Shown: positions 33,341 to 46,038, counted from the stretch's first letter. The stretch: 64,000 bases of DNA from Symbiodinium kawagutii (GCA_009767595.1 VSDK01011285.1:303542-367541); one strand, 5' to 3'. The notes: generated by a model not told the origin, from the letters alone. Made by a program: numbers and translations.

Positions 33341-34690
33341 ACATGACGGCTGAGGTAACACCTGGTCATGGTATGTCATGGTTAGTTCAATGGCGCTTAT
33401 TGACCAAGTTGTACCAGGGCTGGTAGCTGCGTAGCGCAACCATGGGTAGCAACAATGGTAGTTGGCTGAAGTAACCATGACTATGTTGTTCAATGGCGCT
33501 TATTGACTAGTTGAGTTATACCAGGGCTGGTGCTTAGCGCAACCATTGGGCATCCATGGGTAGCAACATTGATGGCTGAACTCACCATGGCTATGTGCAC
33601 CACTACCTGGGATGATCATCTAAGTGGGGTGATCCACTGGTTGGTGGCTGTGAAGCACTTGGTGGTTGCTGGTTGCTGTTTAGCAGTTGCCTGGTGGTGG
33701 TTGTTCTGGGTGCTTGGTGCTTCCTTCGTTGCTGTTTGACCAACATTGGTCTTGCTGTTTGAGCTGGTTCAGATGGTTCTAGTAGATGAATCAGAGACAC
33801 AACAACAGCAAACAGTTTGCGTGTGTGTTTGCATGAAGGGATGGTCAAAAGCCTGCAAGTGCTCTTATGTTCACGGTGTTTGATCCAAGGAAGAAGTACT
33901 ACACTAAATTTGATAGAGTCCAACAACTTGTAAAGATGTCCTTGGGGATATTGCTGACATGATGTGTTTTTGTATGAAAATCAAGATATGCGAGCCCCAA
34001 ATTTAAATAGACAATAGTCACTTGCCGACTTACCATGAATACTGCCAACGGTTTTCACCCTGAGAATCTAATAGAGTCTCCCTCCGGATTTGTTCCACAA
34101 CAAGTTGCATACTTAATTTACGTACATATTCATTAGAAAGTGATGGGGCAATGAATTTCGCTGATGTCATTCTTATTCTAACGCATGGTGATCTGTTCAT
34201 GTTTATGGATGGTCACAGACACTTTTCCCCAAGCAAAACAAAAATATCTAGGCCAATGACTTTGTGATCCAATAATATTCGATAGTTCCAAAACCCATCA
34301 TTTGTGGCCAATTTGGTAATTGGTCTTCCCAAAAATGAAGCTCCCACAGATTTCGCCCAAAATTCTGACAGCTCGCCGGCCTGTTTCTGCCATTGTAGAT
34401 TATCATCAATCCGTCTCAATACGAGAAGAACATGTAGGTGGTGAAAATGAAGCTCCCAAAAATGATTCAATGGAAGATCCCAAATAGAAGATCCAAAGAT
34501 ACATTGGTGATTGTTCATCCCAAAAATGTTATAAAAATCAAAGGGGTGCCCCGAGTCATGCAGCCGTTTCGGCTCTGACGACACTAGAGTCAAGCTGCGG
34601 CGCTGGCAGGTTATCCTGCTCCCAATCTGACGTCCGAAGAGCCTTGCCGAGCAGTGAGAAGTGGGTGGTTTTTGCGAGGGCAACAAAAGT
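33341..34690. other. Intron sequence after exon L, with minus-strand ORF
   Basis: 33360-33760 has two diverged copies of a GGTAGCAACA(A/T)TG...GGCGCTTATTGACxA(A/G)TTG...ACCAGGGCTGG segment (about 115 bases apart). At 34213-34686 the minus strand is open for 157 codons; its last 60 residues look protein-like (with AGELSEFWAKSVGASFLG) but no family is recognised, and AAGCTCCCA repeats occur inside it. Confidence 0.35.
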
Positions 34691-34699
34691 TAATTGGTG

Positions 34700-34793
34700 G
34701 TTTCTGGAAATAGGGAACGCCCCAAAATGGTTGGTTTATTACCTCTAATTGACTAATATTAGATGATTTCAGGGTCCCCCTATTTGAAGAAAC
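34700..34793. mobile_element. Family I inverted-repeat element, copy 3
   Basis: Left GTTTCTGGAAATAGGGAAC, right CCCCCTATTTGAAGAAAC, interior AAAATGGTTGGTTTATTACC. Flanked by TAATTGGTG and CACCAATTGG, as in copy 1. Confidence 0.8.
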
Positions 34794-35162
34794 CACCAAT
34801 TGGTGGTTTCTGTCGAGAACCAATTGATGTATTCTCGTTCAAGGGTGGTTTGCGATAATGATTGTGATATCTCATTATCATTGAGTACCTAATAGTCATT
34901 AATCTGTTCATTCATGAATGGTGATCAGTGATGGTTTCTTGGTCAATTATACAAAAACTTTTTGTTGATAAACCAGGTTTCTGGTTGAGAACGATAATCT
35001 AAAGTGGCTGATGGTTGATAACGTGGCTAGCAAGGAGGTTCATAGTAGTTCATAAATCCATCATTCTTGCAATTGATAAACCACAGCATCGTTGTTTATC
35101 AAGCTGGCAAAGTGCAAGCCACACCCGACAAGTAAGAATGATGTGGTTGATGACACTGATCC

Positions 35163-35745
35163 ATGGTTGGGTACCCACTTGTTGTGTTCACCAAGTCACT
35201 GCTGAACTTCCGATTGCAGGGCAACAAGGTGTTTGAGCATATGGACTTCGGTCTCCGCTCAGGAGGCAAGAGTTGGCACTCGCCGCTCGTGTCAATTTGC
35301 CGCTTGCGGTGTCAGAAAAACTATAGAGTTCGCAGCAAGGAAGCAGACGAACGACGCCGCGCACAGCGACAACAAGGAACCGCCTATGCGGGAAGCTCAC
35401 AGAGACGGCGCCTCACATGGCATGGCAGAACAGTCCATTGAATTTGGATGAGAACTTGGCGCTGCTAATTGCGAACTCAGTCAAGGAGATGTTCACAAAT
35501 GGCACTTTGAAGACAGCCCCCGGCACCGACACAGTGTACACCTTGAATCTGTTGTATCTCGACCACTGTCTCAATAGATCCTGCAAGTGGAGCGAAGGGC
35601 CCTGCCAACGTGCCTGAGGAGTTAACAGCATTTTCCGCGCTGCAAAGGCAGGAGGAGCAGAGTCTAGTTGAGGGTTTTCAGTGGGGGTGTCACCTTGGGA
35701 GTCACCTTCAACCTTCGATGATAAGCAGCTGAGTGGCTTCAGCAT
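35163..35745 (+). pseudogene. Inserted coding-like region, unidentified
   Basis: Non-repetitive patch in the intron before exon M. The + frame 35417-35617 reads LNLDENLALLIANSVKEMFT then NGTLKTAPGTDTVYTLNLLY, which looks like real protein; an earlier + frame (35163-35441) ends just as this begins, suggesting a frameshift or a small intron. The minus frame 35413-35745 (110 aa) is also open. No family recognised. Confidence 0.35.
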
Positions 35746-36617
35746 AACAAAAATGCAGGAACTTGGTTGTAATGGCTACTACTGATGGTTGTCATGGTGG
35801 CCTCAACAGTTGCAATGATGATAATAAAGTGTATTATGGTTAATTATATTGACTATTGCTATTGCTTAAAGCAAGCAGATTAATGACAGGAACCTATGGT
35901 TGATCAACCATCAACCATTGGTGATCTTGATGAACCATGTGCCTGTTATTTTCATCAACTATGAGTGGCGGTTCTTATCATGTTATGATTGATAACCATC
36001 AGCAAAACATCAAGACCAGTAGTAGCAGAAGAAACAGCCGGCCATGAAGCAAATTGTTCACTCTGATAACGATGATTATACTAAGTAAGTATCCGTTTGA
36101 TTGTTTTCAACCATACTTATGAAGCTTAGCTAGAATTGTTGATTGCACAACGGTATTAAGGACCGCTGTGAGTCCATTAATCACTCTAAAGCACTATTAC
36201 CATCTATGGTCAACGCCTCCAGCCATAGCATCCACACCAAGGCTGCCGGATGAAACAGTGACTGAAGTCAGGTCTTTATCGCCGGTTGGCGATGGCAAAA
36301 CCTGCCTTGTAGTCACACATTTGATCCTCGATACATGGTAGCAATGACGTGCTTGTCATGGTCGTGCTTGTTTGGTCATAGCTGTTGATGGTCGGTCTCG
36401 CGATCGAATGACACATTTTTTCTGTGATCATGTGCAACTGCTCGTCATTAGCAATGGTACTCGTAACATATGGTTGATCATCGAACATTGGAATCGTGGA
36501 TAGAAGGTGTGCGATATATTTGGGGTGTGACATGATCAGTTACGGTTCATCACTCATGGTTGATCGGTATTGGTACTTTGAAATTGAAAGTGGCAGCTAC
36601 GGATTCATTACTTGGTG

Positions 36618-36709
36618 GTTTCTCAAAATGGGGGGCCAAAAAAATGGTTGGTTTATTACTATAAATGACTATTGATGGATGATTTGGGGGGTCCCCTATT
36701 TTGAGAAAC
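36618..36709. mobile_element. Family I inverted-repeat element, copy 4
   Basis: Left GTTTCTCAAAATGGGGGG, right GTCCCCTATTTTGAGAAAC, interior AAATGGTTGGTTTATTACTA. Starts about 155 bases before exon M. Confidence 0.85.
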
Positions 36710-36772
36710 ACCCACTTGTGGTTAGCGGTTGGTTGTCACTTGATGGACCAACATTGCCATGGACCCTGCGAG

Positions 36773-36842
36773 TTGCCATTGGTTGTTCTTCCACCGCGCT
36801 AAGGAACTGCTGCGGCAGATGTTGAGCAGCCTCAGTTTCCTG
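36773..36842 (+). CDS. Guanidino kinase-like gene, exon M
   Basis: The frame reads LFFHR then AKELLRQMLSSLSFL, ending at a canonical donor (GTGCCT at 36843). It matches SEVELVQIVIDGVNYLV in the C-terminal part of creatine kinase. Two acceptors are possible, ACCCTGCGAG (exon from 36773) or CGCGCTAAG (exon from 36804). The join to exon N (phase 0, GT-AG) gives an unbroken match SFL-V-SLEQRL. Confidence 0.65.
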
Positions 36843-36895
36843 GTGCCTTGGCTTGGGATTGGTGGTTGGACGTGCAGTAAGGGTTGCTGGTTGGT

Positions 36896-37078
36896 GGTTT
36901 CTTAAGGGTTTTATAAGGGTCATAGCCATAAATAATGGTCGATAATGAGGATAATAAGCAACCACAATGGTTGAACAACTGCTGGTTGGTGGTTTCCAAC
37001 ATGTTTCTTCCCTAGTATTCATTAACAATTGGTTGGTTGACTAATATTTTTCATAGGGGTTGAAACCACCAACCAGAT
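36896..37078. mobile_element. Family IV element, long or composite copy
   Basis: Starts GCTGGTTGGTGGTTTC, has the same motif again at about 36980, and ends GAAACCACCAACCAGATTGG. Two nested copies or an element with a duplicated left end. Confidence 0.6.
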
Positions 37079-37119
37079 TGGTTAACAACAGGGTTTGTCC
37101 AGCTGACATGTGCTGATCA

Positions 37120-37900
37120 CAACAGGGTTTCATGTTTGGCCGAACAAAGGACATTGCAAGGCGAACATCCCAGCTACTATGTGATTCATATTTGGGATGT
37201 GAACGGCTACAGGGCGAATACCAGTCTGCCACAAATGCGTGGGTGAATATTTCAACAAAAGTATTTGTTTGGTGCATTTTGGTGCGCAATTTTGGGATGT
37301 GCACTCACCTGGCACCCAAAAGTGGCACCTGCAAAACCAGGATGCGGTTGATGCAGCCATAAGAATACGAGGATTGATCCTCATAAGGTATGTTGAGACC
37401 AAATTCAGTGCCTTTTCAAAAATTGATACTCAGTTAATGTCTGATATGGGTGGCCAGTGATGATTGATAACGGCCGGTAATTGTCAACGATGGTCATCTA
37501 CTGGGCGATAAAGGAGGTTTAATCGTCCAAAATTTGCAGGGAATGTCACGATTGTTTTAGATGGTGTTAAAAGAAATTGACAAAGGGTTTGAGGGTGGTC
37601 AGACCACTCTGCAGCAATGCATATCCAGAACCGACCGAAAAATGATAATTAATGGTCAACTGGCTGGTGATTTCGAACATTTGTTCTCTAGTATTCGGAA
37701 CGGTTGGCTGAATGATTCATTGTTTTCAGGGATTCACCCACGTTGGTTGCTTACTGACCAGCAACATCCGGTTGATATATGGAATCACTTCGCTGGTGGC
37801 AAAGGGTTTCGCCCCTTTACGCAACCCAAATGACAAGCCTCCGCTGGGTCACAGCAGGACCCCCCAAGGTTGTGCAAGACGTCGACTGGGTCACCTGGCA
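37120..37900. other. Non-repetitive intron patch with short ORFs
   Basis: Overlapping ORFs on both strands (37041-37460), and a + frame of 90 aa at 37561-37833 (with GLTxx-free, glutamine- and tryptophan-containing sequence such as NGWLNDSLFSGIHPRWLL). No family recognised; possibly remnants of inserted genes. Confidence 0.3.
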
Positions 37901-37969
37901 TCCGTTCAAAAATGCTTGATAGGTTTTTAGTCTCCGATGACCATATTAGAATTGTTGATGTTGTTTTTT

Positions 37970-38440
37970 ATTTTCGCCACAAGGCGGAGTCATGTATATA
38001 TGCAGTGATTTTGCTTTCCCCCATGTCAGCGCTAGTTTCGCGCTTGTTTGGCGCTAGTTTTTTTTGAATCATGTATTCGTTTGCATCCTTTTCAATTGCG
38101 ATTCTTCTCCATAGCCTTTTCCTTCTTAGTCTCAAGCTCAGTGGTAAAGACAACATGTCTATACCGGAATTCCCCCAAAGTTGCAGACCAGTGAAAACGT
38201 GCCTCTGGCGCTAGGTCCGCGCTAGATCCGCGCTAGAAAAACCCCACAGACCAAGACCCTGCCTCACCAGACCTTTGTTTTCCTTTTCTGCCACAGCAGA
38301 CAGATATTAGCTCTAGCAGCTCCGAGTAAAACAGGTCCGCGCTAGATACAGTTGTCGAAATCTGAAGAAAGTGTGGTTCATTGCTATGGTTTAGATGTGG
38401 TGCCCCGACAATTGCGCCACAAGGCGGAGCCCCATGGAAC
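37970..38440. repeat. Cluster of GCGCTAG and CGCCACAAGGCGGAG modules
   Basis: CGCCACAAGGCGGAGTC at about 37977 recurs as GCGCCACAAGGCGGAGCC at about 38405. Between them, six GCGCTAG boxes (near 38028, 38049, 38199, 38220, 38232, 38337), several as TCCGCGCTAGA. The composition differs from surrounding introns, so this looks like part of a separate repeat element. Confidence 0.6.
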
Positions 38441-38929
38441 TACGGTATTACGACCGTTTTCAGGAACAAACATTTCGAAACGAGCCCACCTGGGTTGATC
38501 ATGTGAGATCCACTCACATCCGTGGTAAGCCAAATATTCCAATCTAAATAGACATTTATTCACGATATACAGTTGATGCTATTACCTCATTATTATCGTT
38601 TCGTGTTGATTTCAGCGCTTGGCCTTGTATCTAGCTATGGTTATCATTTGAATTGCTGTAATGGGTTAATTCCTCTTGTTTCTGTTGATTTCTGATTGAT
38701 GTAATCAGAAATCCACAGAAACCTGCTATGGTTATAATTTGTAATGGGTTAATCATTCTGTTGATTGATGTGAAAATCCACTTTGGGAATTTTCTACTCG
38801 CATGCCCTTGGCCATGAAGTCGTGTAGCGCCAAGCCTTTGGAGTCACAGTGGTGAACCAGAAATCCAAGGCCATTTGTGAAATTGGAAAATGACATCCAT
38901 GGATGGGGTCACCAATATGCATGGATATT

Positions 38930-39470
38930 TGTCACCATCACCAACCTTGCTAGTTCGATTATCCACTATTTTTAATGATGGTTAATTATTTTCACCATCA
39001 CTAACCATCCCCAACCATCACCAACCACTCGTGACCATCTTCACCATTATGAATGATTTAACCGTCACTCACAATCAGCAAACCTTCACTTACCATCACT
39101 AACCATCAACCATCCCCAACCATCCCCAAGCATCCCTAACAACCATCCCTAACAACCATCCCCAACCATCCCTAACAACCATCCCTAACAACCATCCCCC
39201 ATCCCCACCCATCACCACCAAGCACCCCTAACAACCATCCCCAACCATCCCCAACCATCCCTAACAACCATCCCTAACAACCATCCCCAACCATCCCTAA
39301 CAACCATCCCTAACAACCATCCCCAACCATCCCCAACCATCCCCAAGCATCCCTAACAACCATCCCCAACCATCCCCAACCATCCCCAACCATCCCTAAC
39401 CATCCCCAACCATCCCTAACATCCCTAACAACCATCCCCAACCATCCCTAACAACCAGCAACTAAGCACA
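38930..39470 (+). repeat. CAACCATCCC(C/T)AA minisatellite before exon N
   Basis: Long degenerate array of CAACCATCCCCAACCATCCC and TAACAACCATCCC units, densest at 39090-39460. It is the most extreme case of the C-polar sequence found just 5' of exons. The embedded CCCTAAC resembles telomere repeat by chance only. Confidence 0.85.
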
Positions 39471-39506
39471 CCCTTCCAACGGGGTACGCTGCCTTCACCA
39501 TCGCAG

Positions 39507-39638
39507 GTCTCCCTGGAGCAAAGGCTTGCGGATGGACAGGCCATCGAGGAGGACCTCCAGGCTCGCCGGTGGCCATCGTGGTGGCCCCGGTGGCCCCGGT
39601 GGATGCCCCGGTGGACCACCATGGCTAATGGTGGTTAG
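39507..39638 (+). CDS. Guanidino kinase-like gene, exon N (C-terminal)
   Basis: Acceptor TTCACCATCGCAG. The frame continues from exon M: VS then LEQRLADGQAIEEDLQARR. It matches the family C-terminus MEKKLEKGQSIDDMIPAQ. After QARR the frame reads a W/P/R-rich stretch from a CCCCGGTGG repeat to a TAG at 39636-39638; either this is the last exon, or a GT donor at 39569 leads on. Known family members end near here, so termination is plausible. Confidence 0.7.
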   Translation, partial: VSLEQRLADGQAIEEDLQARRWPSWWPRWPRWMPRWTTMANGG

Positions 39639-40589
39639 TGGTGGTTAGTGGTGGTTAGTGATGGTTATAATCCATCTTGGAATGGAAGAAGCTGGTGAAG
39701 AATGAAGAAGTTGGTGAAGAATCAGTTCGTTTTTTACAGAAAAGCTGATGGAATTTGACACCAGCTGACCCGTAACCATTGACAGCAGCTGGGTTTTAAA
39801 TTTCAGATCAGCTGAACGAATTTGACACCAGCTGTAGCTGTTGATTCATACCTCAGTGGTGACTGATCTAGCTGCTGGGGGCCCACCTTGGCTGTTGATG
39901 ATGGTGATGGCACACGATAGGCGATAACTCTGGTTGTAATGGTTGGTGATAATTATCGTAGATGATTCTCGTTGGTTATAATGGTTATAGTGGTTGGTTA
40001 CAATGGTATAGCCGATAACTTTGGTACCATGACAGTTTGTGTTGATGATGGTTAATGATTGGTAAAAGCAAACGTCTCTGTACCTCTATTGATCAACGTA
40101 AACGCAAAAAACTGCATCAAGGTGTGTACGGTACAGTACAGTAGATGTGTTTATTTTTGCAAGGTATGTGATGTTGTGCATGCAATTTTGTTCGTTCGAA
40201 AATGACAGTATTTGACACAGGAATTTAGATCCACCATGATGAAGATGTGCTTTACGTTTCAGTCATTGATTCCCCGATAGGAGGGATTACACTTCTTATT
40301 GCTAAGAACCATTCAGATTGCCATCCCCTTTCATTGTGGTTGATGAGTATAGATACTTAACCATTGCTACTGTGGATCTAAGATGATTACCCCCTGGTAT
40401 CGAACATAGAAATGGACAATCCATCACTTCTAAAGGGTTCAAATATTAGGAATGGCCATTTTCGAGCGAGCTGTTCCATTCCCAGAGGGTAGCCCTAGGT
40501 GAATTCACTAATGATTTTCCACCACAAAGGCTGAGTCAGCAACGTTCACTGAACCACTAACGGTTCAGAGCTGAGTTAATCGTTACTTC

Positions 40590-41050
40590 CACTAGTTACT
40601 AATGATGTTCCCTCGTTACTAGGTGAATTCACTAATGATTTTTCCTAGTTAATCGTGAAAATCACTAGTAACTAATGACTTTCTCTAGGGAATCCCCTAG
40701 CTAATCGTTACTAAGTGTTAAAGTTACCATCCGCCACTGAACCATCACCAGCTTTCGTGGGGTGCCAGGCATGGGGCCTCTTGTGACGCGGAAATGTGTG
40801 GTGACGGCTGATGTTGAGCGGTTTAGATATTCAACGGCTGACTAGGGATTAACTAAGGATTAAAACTAAGGATCAACCGTTGATTAGTAAGGATTAACTA
40901 AGGATTAAAACTAAGGATCAACCGTTGATTAGCAAGGATTAACTAAGGATCAACCCTGGATTAACAAGGAGTAACTAAGGATTAACTAAAGGATCAACTA
41001 CTAAAGGATTGGCCAAAGGATCAATTGCTTGACAAAGGATTCCACCTAGT
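40590..41050 (+). repeat. AAGGATTAACTAAGGAT tandem array
   Basis: Between 40849 and 40990 two near-identical units of about 57 bases (with CTAAGGATCAACCGTTGATT) followed by decayed units. Upstream, CTAGGTGAATTCACTAATG occurs at 40496 and again at 40619. Confidence 0.75.
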
Positions 41051-44000
41051 TCATCACTAAACGTCCATGGTTGATTCACTAGATAAATGGCTGACGAATG
41101 ATTGGTACTTTTTGATACACATGTGGAATGAGCACTGCATTGGTTCATTTTGTGGAATTGATGTGAGCTACTGGATGATATTTGATCAATGATTTGCTGG
41201 AACAGAACTCATGTTTACTTGATAGCAGATGGATTGTGAATTACATAGTGGTGAATTCAATCATAAGTACTTACTAAGGCATCATCAACAATGCAAATCT
41301 ATACATGAGTGGATTGATTTCAGAATGGACAGCAATGATTACTATAGGTTCTTGGTTATCATTCGATATCATGACTTAGTAACACCTCATAAATACATTT
41401 GTGTATTGATGTAGCTACTTCCTAGTTTGTAAGTAGTAGATATGGACATTGATAGTTGGGTTTCTCTAGATGTGTAAATTTGTTCGGTTGGATTGGATTA
41501 GATCGATATGTATGGGCAGATGAGCCAATAGAAATCCCTTGTATAGTTTGTCTGGAGAGGGGTCTGCAAAAAATCCATCCGAAGACAAAGACAGAAAGTC
41601 AAGACGAAGACACAAATGAAAATGGACACAATCGTCGTCACCCTGACACCCTTTTCACATCCCATTACATCCTTACACTTTGCATTCACCACTGGCCACA
41701 TTCTGTCTCAAATAGAAGTAGTCTGAATGGAGATGTAACAAAACCACCCCTAGTTGAACTACATATACTTGATGATTAGTGATCAAACGCAAGGGGTGTG
41801 TTAATACATATGGATACATATGGGTGTTTCTAAAAATAGGGAGCTCCAAGAATAACCTATTGATAGTCTAAAACAAGCCATTTAGGGATGATTTTTGGGG
41901 TCCCCTATTTTGAGACACCACCATATGGATCTACCACTAGTAATGAGAGATAACCAACCAATATGGTAAGGGACGGTCGCTAACAGACCCGTTGCATGTG
42001 CTCTACAGCGTTGCCTTGCCGCCACGTGCTGATTCGTTTCACTCACAGCGTGGGCGTGGTGAATCACGTCACCCAATGACACTCTGTGAAGCAGAGTGAA
42101 GGGATATGAAAGATTTCAAGCCACGGGATTGACCATTGATGACCATTGCATTTTGTGAGGATTAACCTAGTAATGGTTGCTGTAGATGATTGCAATGATG
42201 AGTAGGATGACCATTGTGCAAAAGGTAATTCATCAGCAATGGTTCCCCTAAGTGTAACTTCAGTAGATGAACAATAGTCACACTGTACAATGGGAAAGCT
42301 TTATCACCAAATAACAATTGTGAACTCAATGTCACTGGTTCTTGGTGATTCTGAACTGTCGCTCGGGCTTGAATACCCGTGGTTGGTTCGTCATCGTTGA
42401 AAACTTGAGAATCCTTCGCTGTGAGCATCATGAACCAACCATGGTTGTCTAGCCATTCAATGATCAGTGAAATCGAATGGTGGTGATCATTAAAACTAGA
42501 TTATTAATCCAATAACTGATTCTTGGCACTTATTCATAATATACTTATCAATATCGTCAATCATATGATCCATGGTTAATCCAAGAACTGACGATGAATC
42601 ACAAATCATTGACCATGATGGTTGATATCCAAGTCTTGAAGGTCGAAAGTGACACGTGATCATCTACAGCAATGATTTGTAGCTTCCAGTGGTGATGGTT
42701 CAACATGAGCTTGCAATCAGTATCATGTGTAATCTATCGCAATCAATCGTCAATCATAGAGGATTCTAGTATCATATTGATTGTTCAACAATCATTTCAT
42801 ATTGGTAATCAAGGTACCAACCAGTCAGAATCAATGCAATATGTACAGTAATAATCGAAAATAATCAATAAGAATCTGGTGTGTCTCGTGTGTCTCCGAC
42901 GGTGTTTGTCCAAAAATGGTTGCTTTACTTAGTAGACATAAACTTAATATTACATGGAAACACTCGTGTAGGCCTGGACTAAGCCCACCAACTATGTTAA
43001 GAATGGAGTTGCTTGCCACAATGCGTTGTTTGCGGTTCTGAACCTACTTTGTCTGAGGATTCAGAATGATGACATGAATCGCACACCTACTTAGTTGTAA
43101 GGATTGAACCGACGAAGCAACTCTTGAGATCTTCCAAATGATGACTTGACAATCTCCACAAGCAGAAAGCAGATGCGTCAGTTGTTCATATCCTGAAACG
43201 GCTGATGGTAGGCGGAGAAACGGCCGCCGGGAAAAAGTTCTGCCAGCGACAACACGCTTTCCTGTGTCGGAAGCAAAGAATCTTCCTTAGGCAATGCCTG
43301 TGCTATACCACAATGGGTTGCCAACCATCCTAAGTCATGACTGGGAAAGCGAGCAACAAGCTGGGGTGCATCACTATATTTGTGGAGGAGATGGAATATC
43401 CCCAATGTTTGAAAGCATTTACCGAGCTTGGGGATGGGTCACCGGGATGATTAGCTGAAGAAATGTTCAGTGCTGAACTTGTTGGCGAGTCGTTGTGTTA
43501 ACTGCCGTCACCAGCTGTTTGTTGTTCCCCATTCAGTTCATTATCTATGAGGGTTACCTGTTGGTTGGCAATGGTTGATGACCGTTGTTTGTTGGCTAAT
43601 AAGCGTTAATGATATGACGGGCAATATTAAGTAGCTTATAACCACTGGTTGGCCATTAGTTTTAGCAAACTACTTCATGGATCGAAAATGATAGCTCGTG
43701 ACTAATAGTTCTTGGTCATAATGCAACCGGTGATTCCAATTTTGGCCATCATTATTGATCGCTCTTAATGATGCTGCATTGATTAGTTGATGTTTCATAG
43801 TAATAGGTCGATCAATCATCAGAATTATCAATAAACTGCCGTTCAGAAGCATCGTTATTCCCATTGAAAGCTAAGCATCAGAATTTACCATGGTGACTTG
43901 ATCATTAGACCATCATTGATCATCAAGGAACCTTCAGTCACCGGGCGCATTCTCACTATATGACCATGATCAACTTTCAATCAACCACCATTCCCAACCA

Positions 44001-44103
44001 ACTAACTAACCAACCCCTATCAACGAGCATCCACTCTCCAACTACCCCCATCAACCATCATCCACCATCATTTCACCATGAATTTTCGCCTTCCAACGAC
44101 GAG
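41051..44103. other. Long region without a supported gene
   Basis: AT-rich; contains a 107-aa + ORF (41456-41779) and minus ORFs of 62-89 aa. The most protein-like is on the minus strand at 43178-43405 (75 aa, with LVARFPSHDLGWLATHCGIA), family unknown. The last 150 bases (43960-44100) are CAACCAACTAACC/CCATCATCCACC sequence leading to the 44104 exon. Confidence 0.35.
41826..41918. mobile_element. Family I inverted-repeat element, copy 5
   Basis: Left GTTTCTAAAAATAGGGAGC, right GGTCCCCTATTTTGAGACAC. Confidence 0.75.
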
Positions 44104-44168
44104 CTCACCAGCCGCCACCGTGGCCAGGAAGTGGGCGACCGACTCTTGAAGAAGATGGGCGTGCCTCG
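44104..44168 (+). CDS. Candidate exon, second gene
   Basis: Acceptor CAACGACGAG, donor GTGTGA; 65 bases. The frame reads LTSRHRGQEVGDRLLKKMGV then PR, a typical charged helix. Flanks show the full polarity pattern: CCATCATCCACCATCA before, GATGATGGTGGATGATG after. No family recognised. Confidence 0.5.
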
Positions 44169-45417
44169 GTGTGACCCAGGAGATGGCGAAAGCAGATGGA
44201 AGTTTCCGTGGATTTAGTGGTGGATGATGATGGTGGATGATGATGGTGGTTGATAGTGGTTACTGGAAATGATGGTTGTTAGTGATGGTCAATGATGGTG
44301 GTTGATACTGGGATAGTGATAGTTAATGATGGTGGTTGATAATGGTTGATAATGGTGGTTGATAGGGATGGTTGACAATGATGTTGCATGATAGTGCTGC
44401 TTAGTTCATGGTGGTTGTAGGTGCTAATAATGGCTAATAGAGGCTGAGAATGGCGGTTGATAATGGTTCATCATGGAGTCGAATCCGTGGTTTGATCAAT
44501 GATGAACAACGACATGTGATTGTCTATTGTAGTGGTGATACTGGTTGTAATGGCCGACAGTGGTTGACAGTTGTTAATGATGAACGATGATGGTGAATAT
44601 GGTTAATGATGAATAGTGGTTGATAATTGTTGGTAATGTTGAATATATGATATCCAAAGACGGTTGACGATGGTGAACTGTGCTCAATCTCAACTAGTGA
44701 TGGTCATGAATGGCTCATGTTGCTTGATAGTGATTAACGACTGCTATAATGTTGGAGAATGTTTGCAACACTGGTCGATATTTCTGGTTGATCGGTTCGT
44801 CCAATGGGCAAAACATCACTTAGACACAACACCATTCTTTGGTAAATCCACCTCTTGATGTATTGTTTCTGTTCTAGTGTTATATTCCCCAAAGATGTAA
44901 GGCGCCAGCGAATCCCCAACAGGAGACGAGGATTTGTACACAACATGTCTTTGGGAGCCAATGGTCGACAAACAATTTCGCTTCACAAAGAATTGGGCTC
45001 TTGGAGGCACCAAACACGGTTGATATCCCGACCGCAATCTATCACCAGCAATTGGTCCTCGAGTGAAACCTGACAAAAATAGTGATGTAACGTCCAATAC
45101 CTAGGTGCCTGAAGGCATAACTGACATCGAGTAACTACTGTTGGGTGGTAATGCATGACCAGGTCTCTTAGCCATGATTAATCATGAATTACAGTAAGAA
45201 CCAACAGGAAATAATTGGAATACATACTAGTCGTTCCAAGTGATCTTATGCATGATAGCAAGGATTAACAGGAGATAACCAGATCAATTCTTACTGTTGG
45301 TTCTCATCCCTTACTGTTAACCATTGAACAGCTAGGCTTCACCATTGTTGTTGGTTAACTGCTTGACCCATAGCTATAGCCAGATCAGATTCGTGGAGAT
45401 CTCCTGCTTTCCACAAG

Positions 45418-45527
45418 CTGACCGGGCTCACCGAGGCCAAGATCATCAAGGGAATGTGAGCGCCCGGTTGCCCCAGTTAGCGGAAGCCGCGGCCATGGTC
45501 CAAGCCGTGGGGCTTGAGAACCAACAG
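45418..45527 (+). CDS. Candidate exon, second gene
   Basis: Acceptor TTTCCACAAG; donor GTATGG at 45528. Full length (110 bases) the frame reads DRAHRGQDHQGNVSAR then LPQLAEAAAMVQAVGLENQQ. If the internal GTGAGC at 45456 is the donor instead, the other frame gives LTGLTEAKIIKG. Both look coding. No family assigned. Confidence 0.45.
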
Positions 45528-45683
45528 GTATGGAAGTTTGAAAGATATATTGGTGATATAGGCATTTGGCGATATAACAGGTATAGAGTGTTTAAGATCT
45601 ATCAACCATATATTTAGATTAAAAGGTGAAATAGGTATATCTTTGAGGTTGATGATTCATTGGCAAATCCAAAGATATACGGT

Positions 45684-45777
45684 GTTTTCTCGAAATAGAG
45701 GACCTCAAGAATGGTTGGTTTGGTACTATAATGGTTTATAGACTAGATGATGTGGGGGTACCCCTATTTTGACAAAC
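45684..45777. mobile_element. Family I inverted-repeat element, copy 6
   Basis: Left GTTTTCTCGAAATAGAGGAC, right GTACCCCTATTTTGACAAAC, interior AATGGTTGGTTTGGTACTAT. Confidence 0.8.
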
Positions 45778-46038
45778 ACCCATAATTGTGTGGTTCCTCA
45801 AGTAATTTCATTGATAGTAATTGTGTTTATATCTACGTATATAGCTGCTGTTGACCTGTGGGCACAGACTTGTTGTTTCCATAGATAGTTGTGTGCCAAT
45901 GTATGTGCTGTAAACACGTGTTCTACCAATGCCTATTTTAATACAAATGATCATGGTTCACCATACCACTTAAAGCAATGCATTCACTAAGGATGCAAAT
46001 CCTTACACTGAGAAGTGGTATGAGCAACAATTCAAGAG

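Noticed and set aside
35413..35745. 110-aa minus-strand protein
   Set aside because: Open, but it overlaps a + frame with better protein character; no motif on either, so not called as a separate gene.
39090..39460. Telomere-like CCCTAAC repeats
   Set aside because: CCCTAAC occurs only as part of CAACCATCCCTAACAACC units of irregular period; not a telomere array.
45418..45455. RAD51-type helix-hairpin-helix (LTGLTEAKIIKG)
   Set aside because: Only about 12 residues are similar and no other RAD51 motif (Walker A or B) is found nearby on the + strand.
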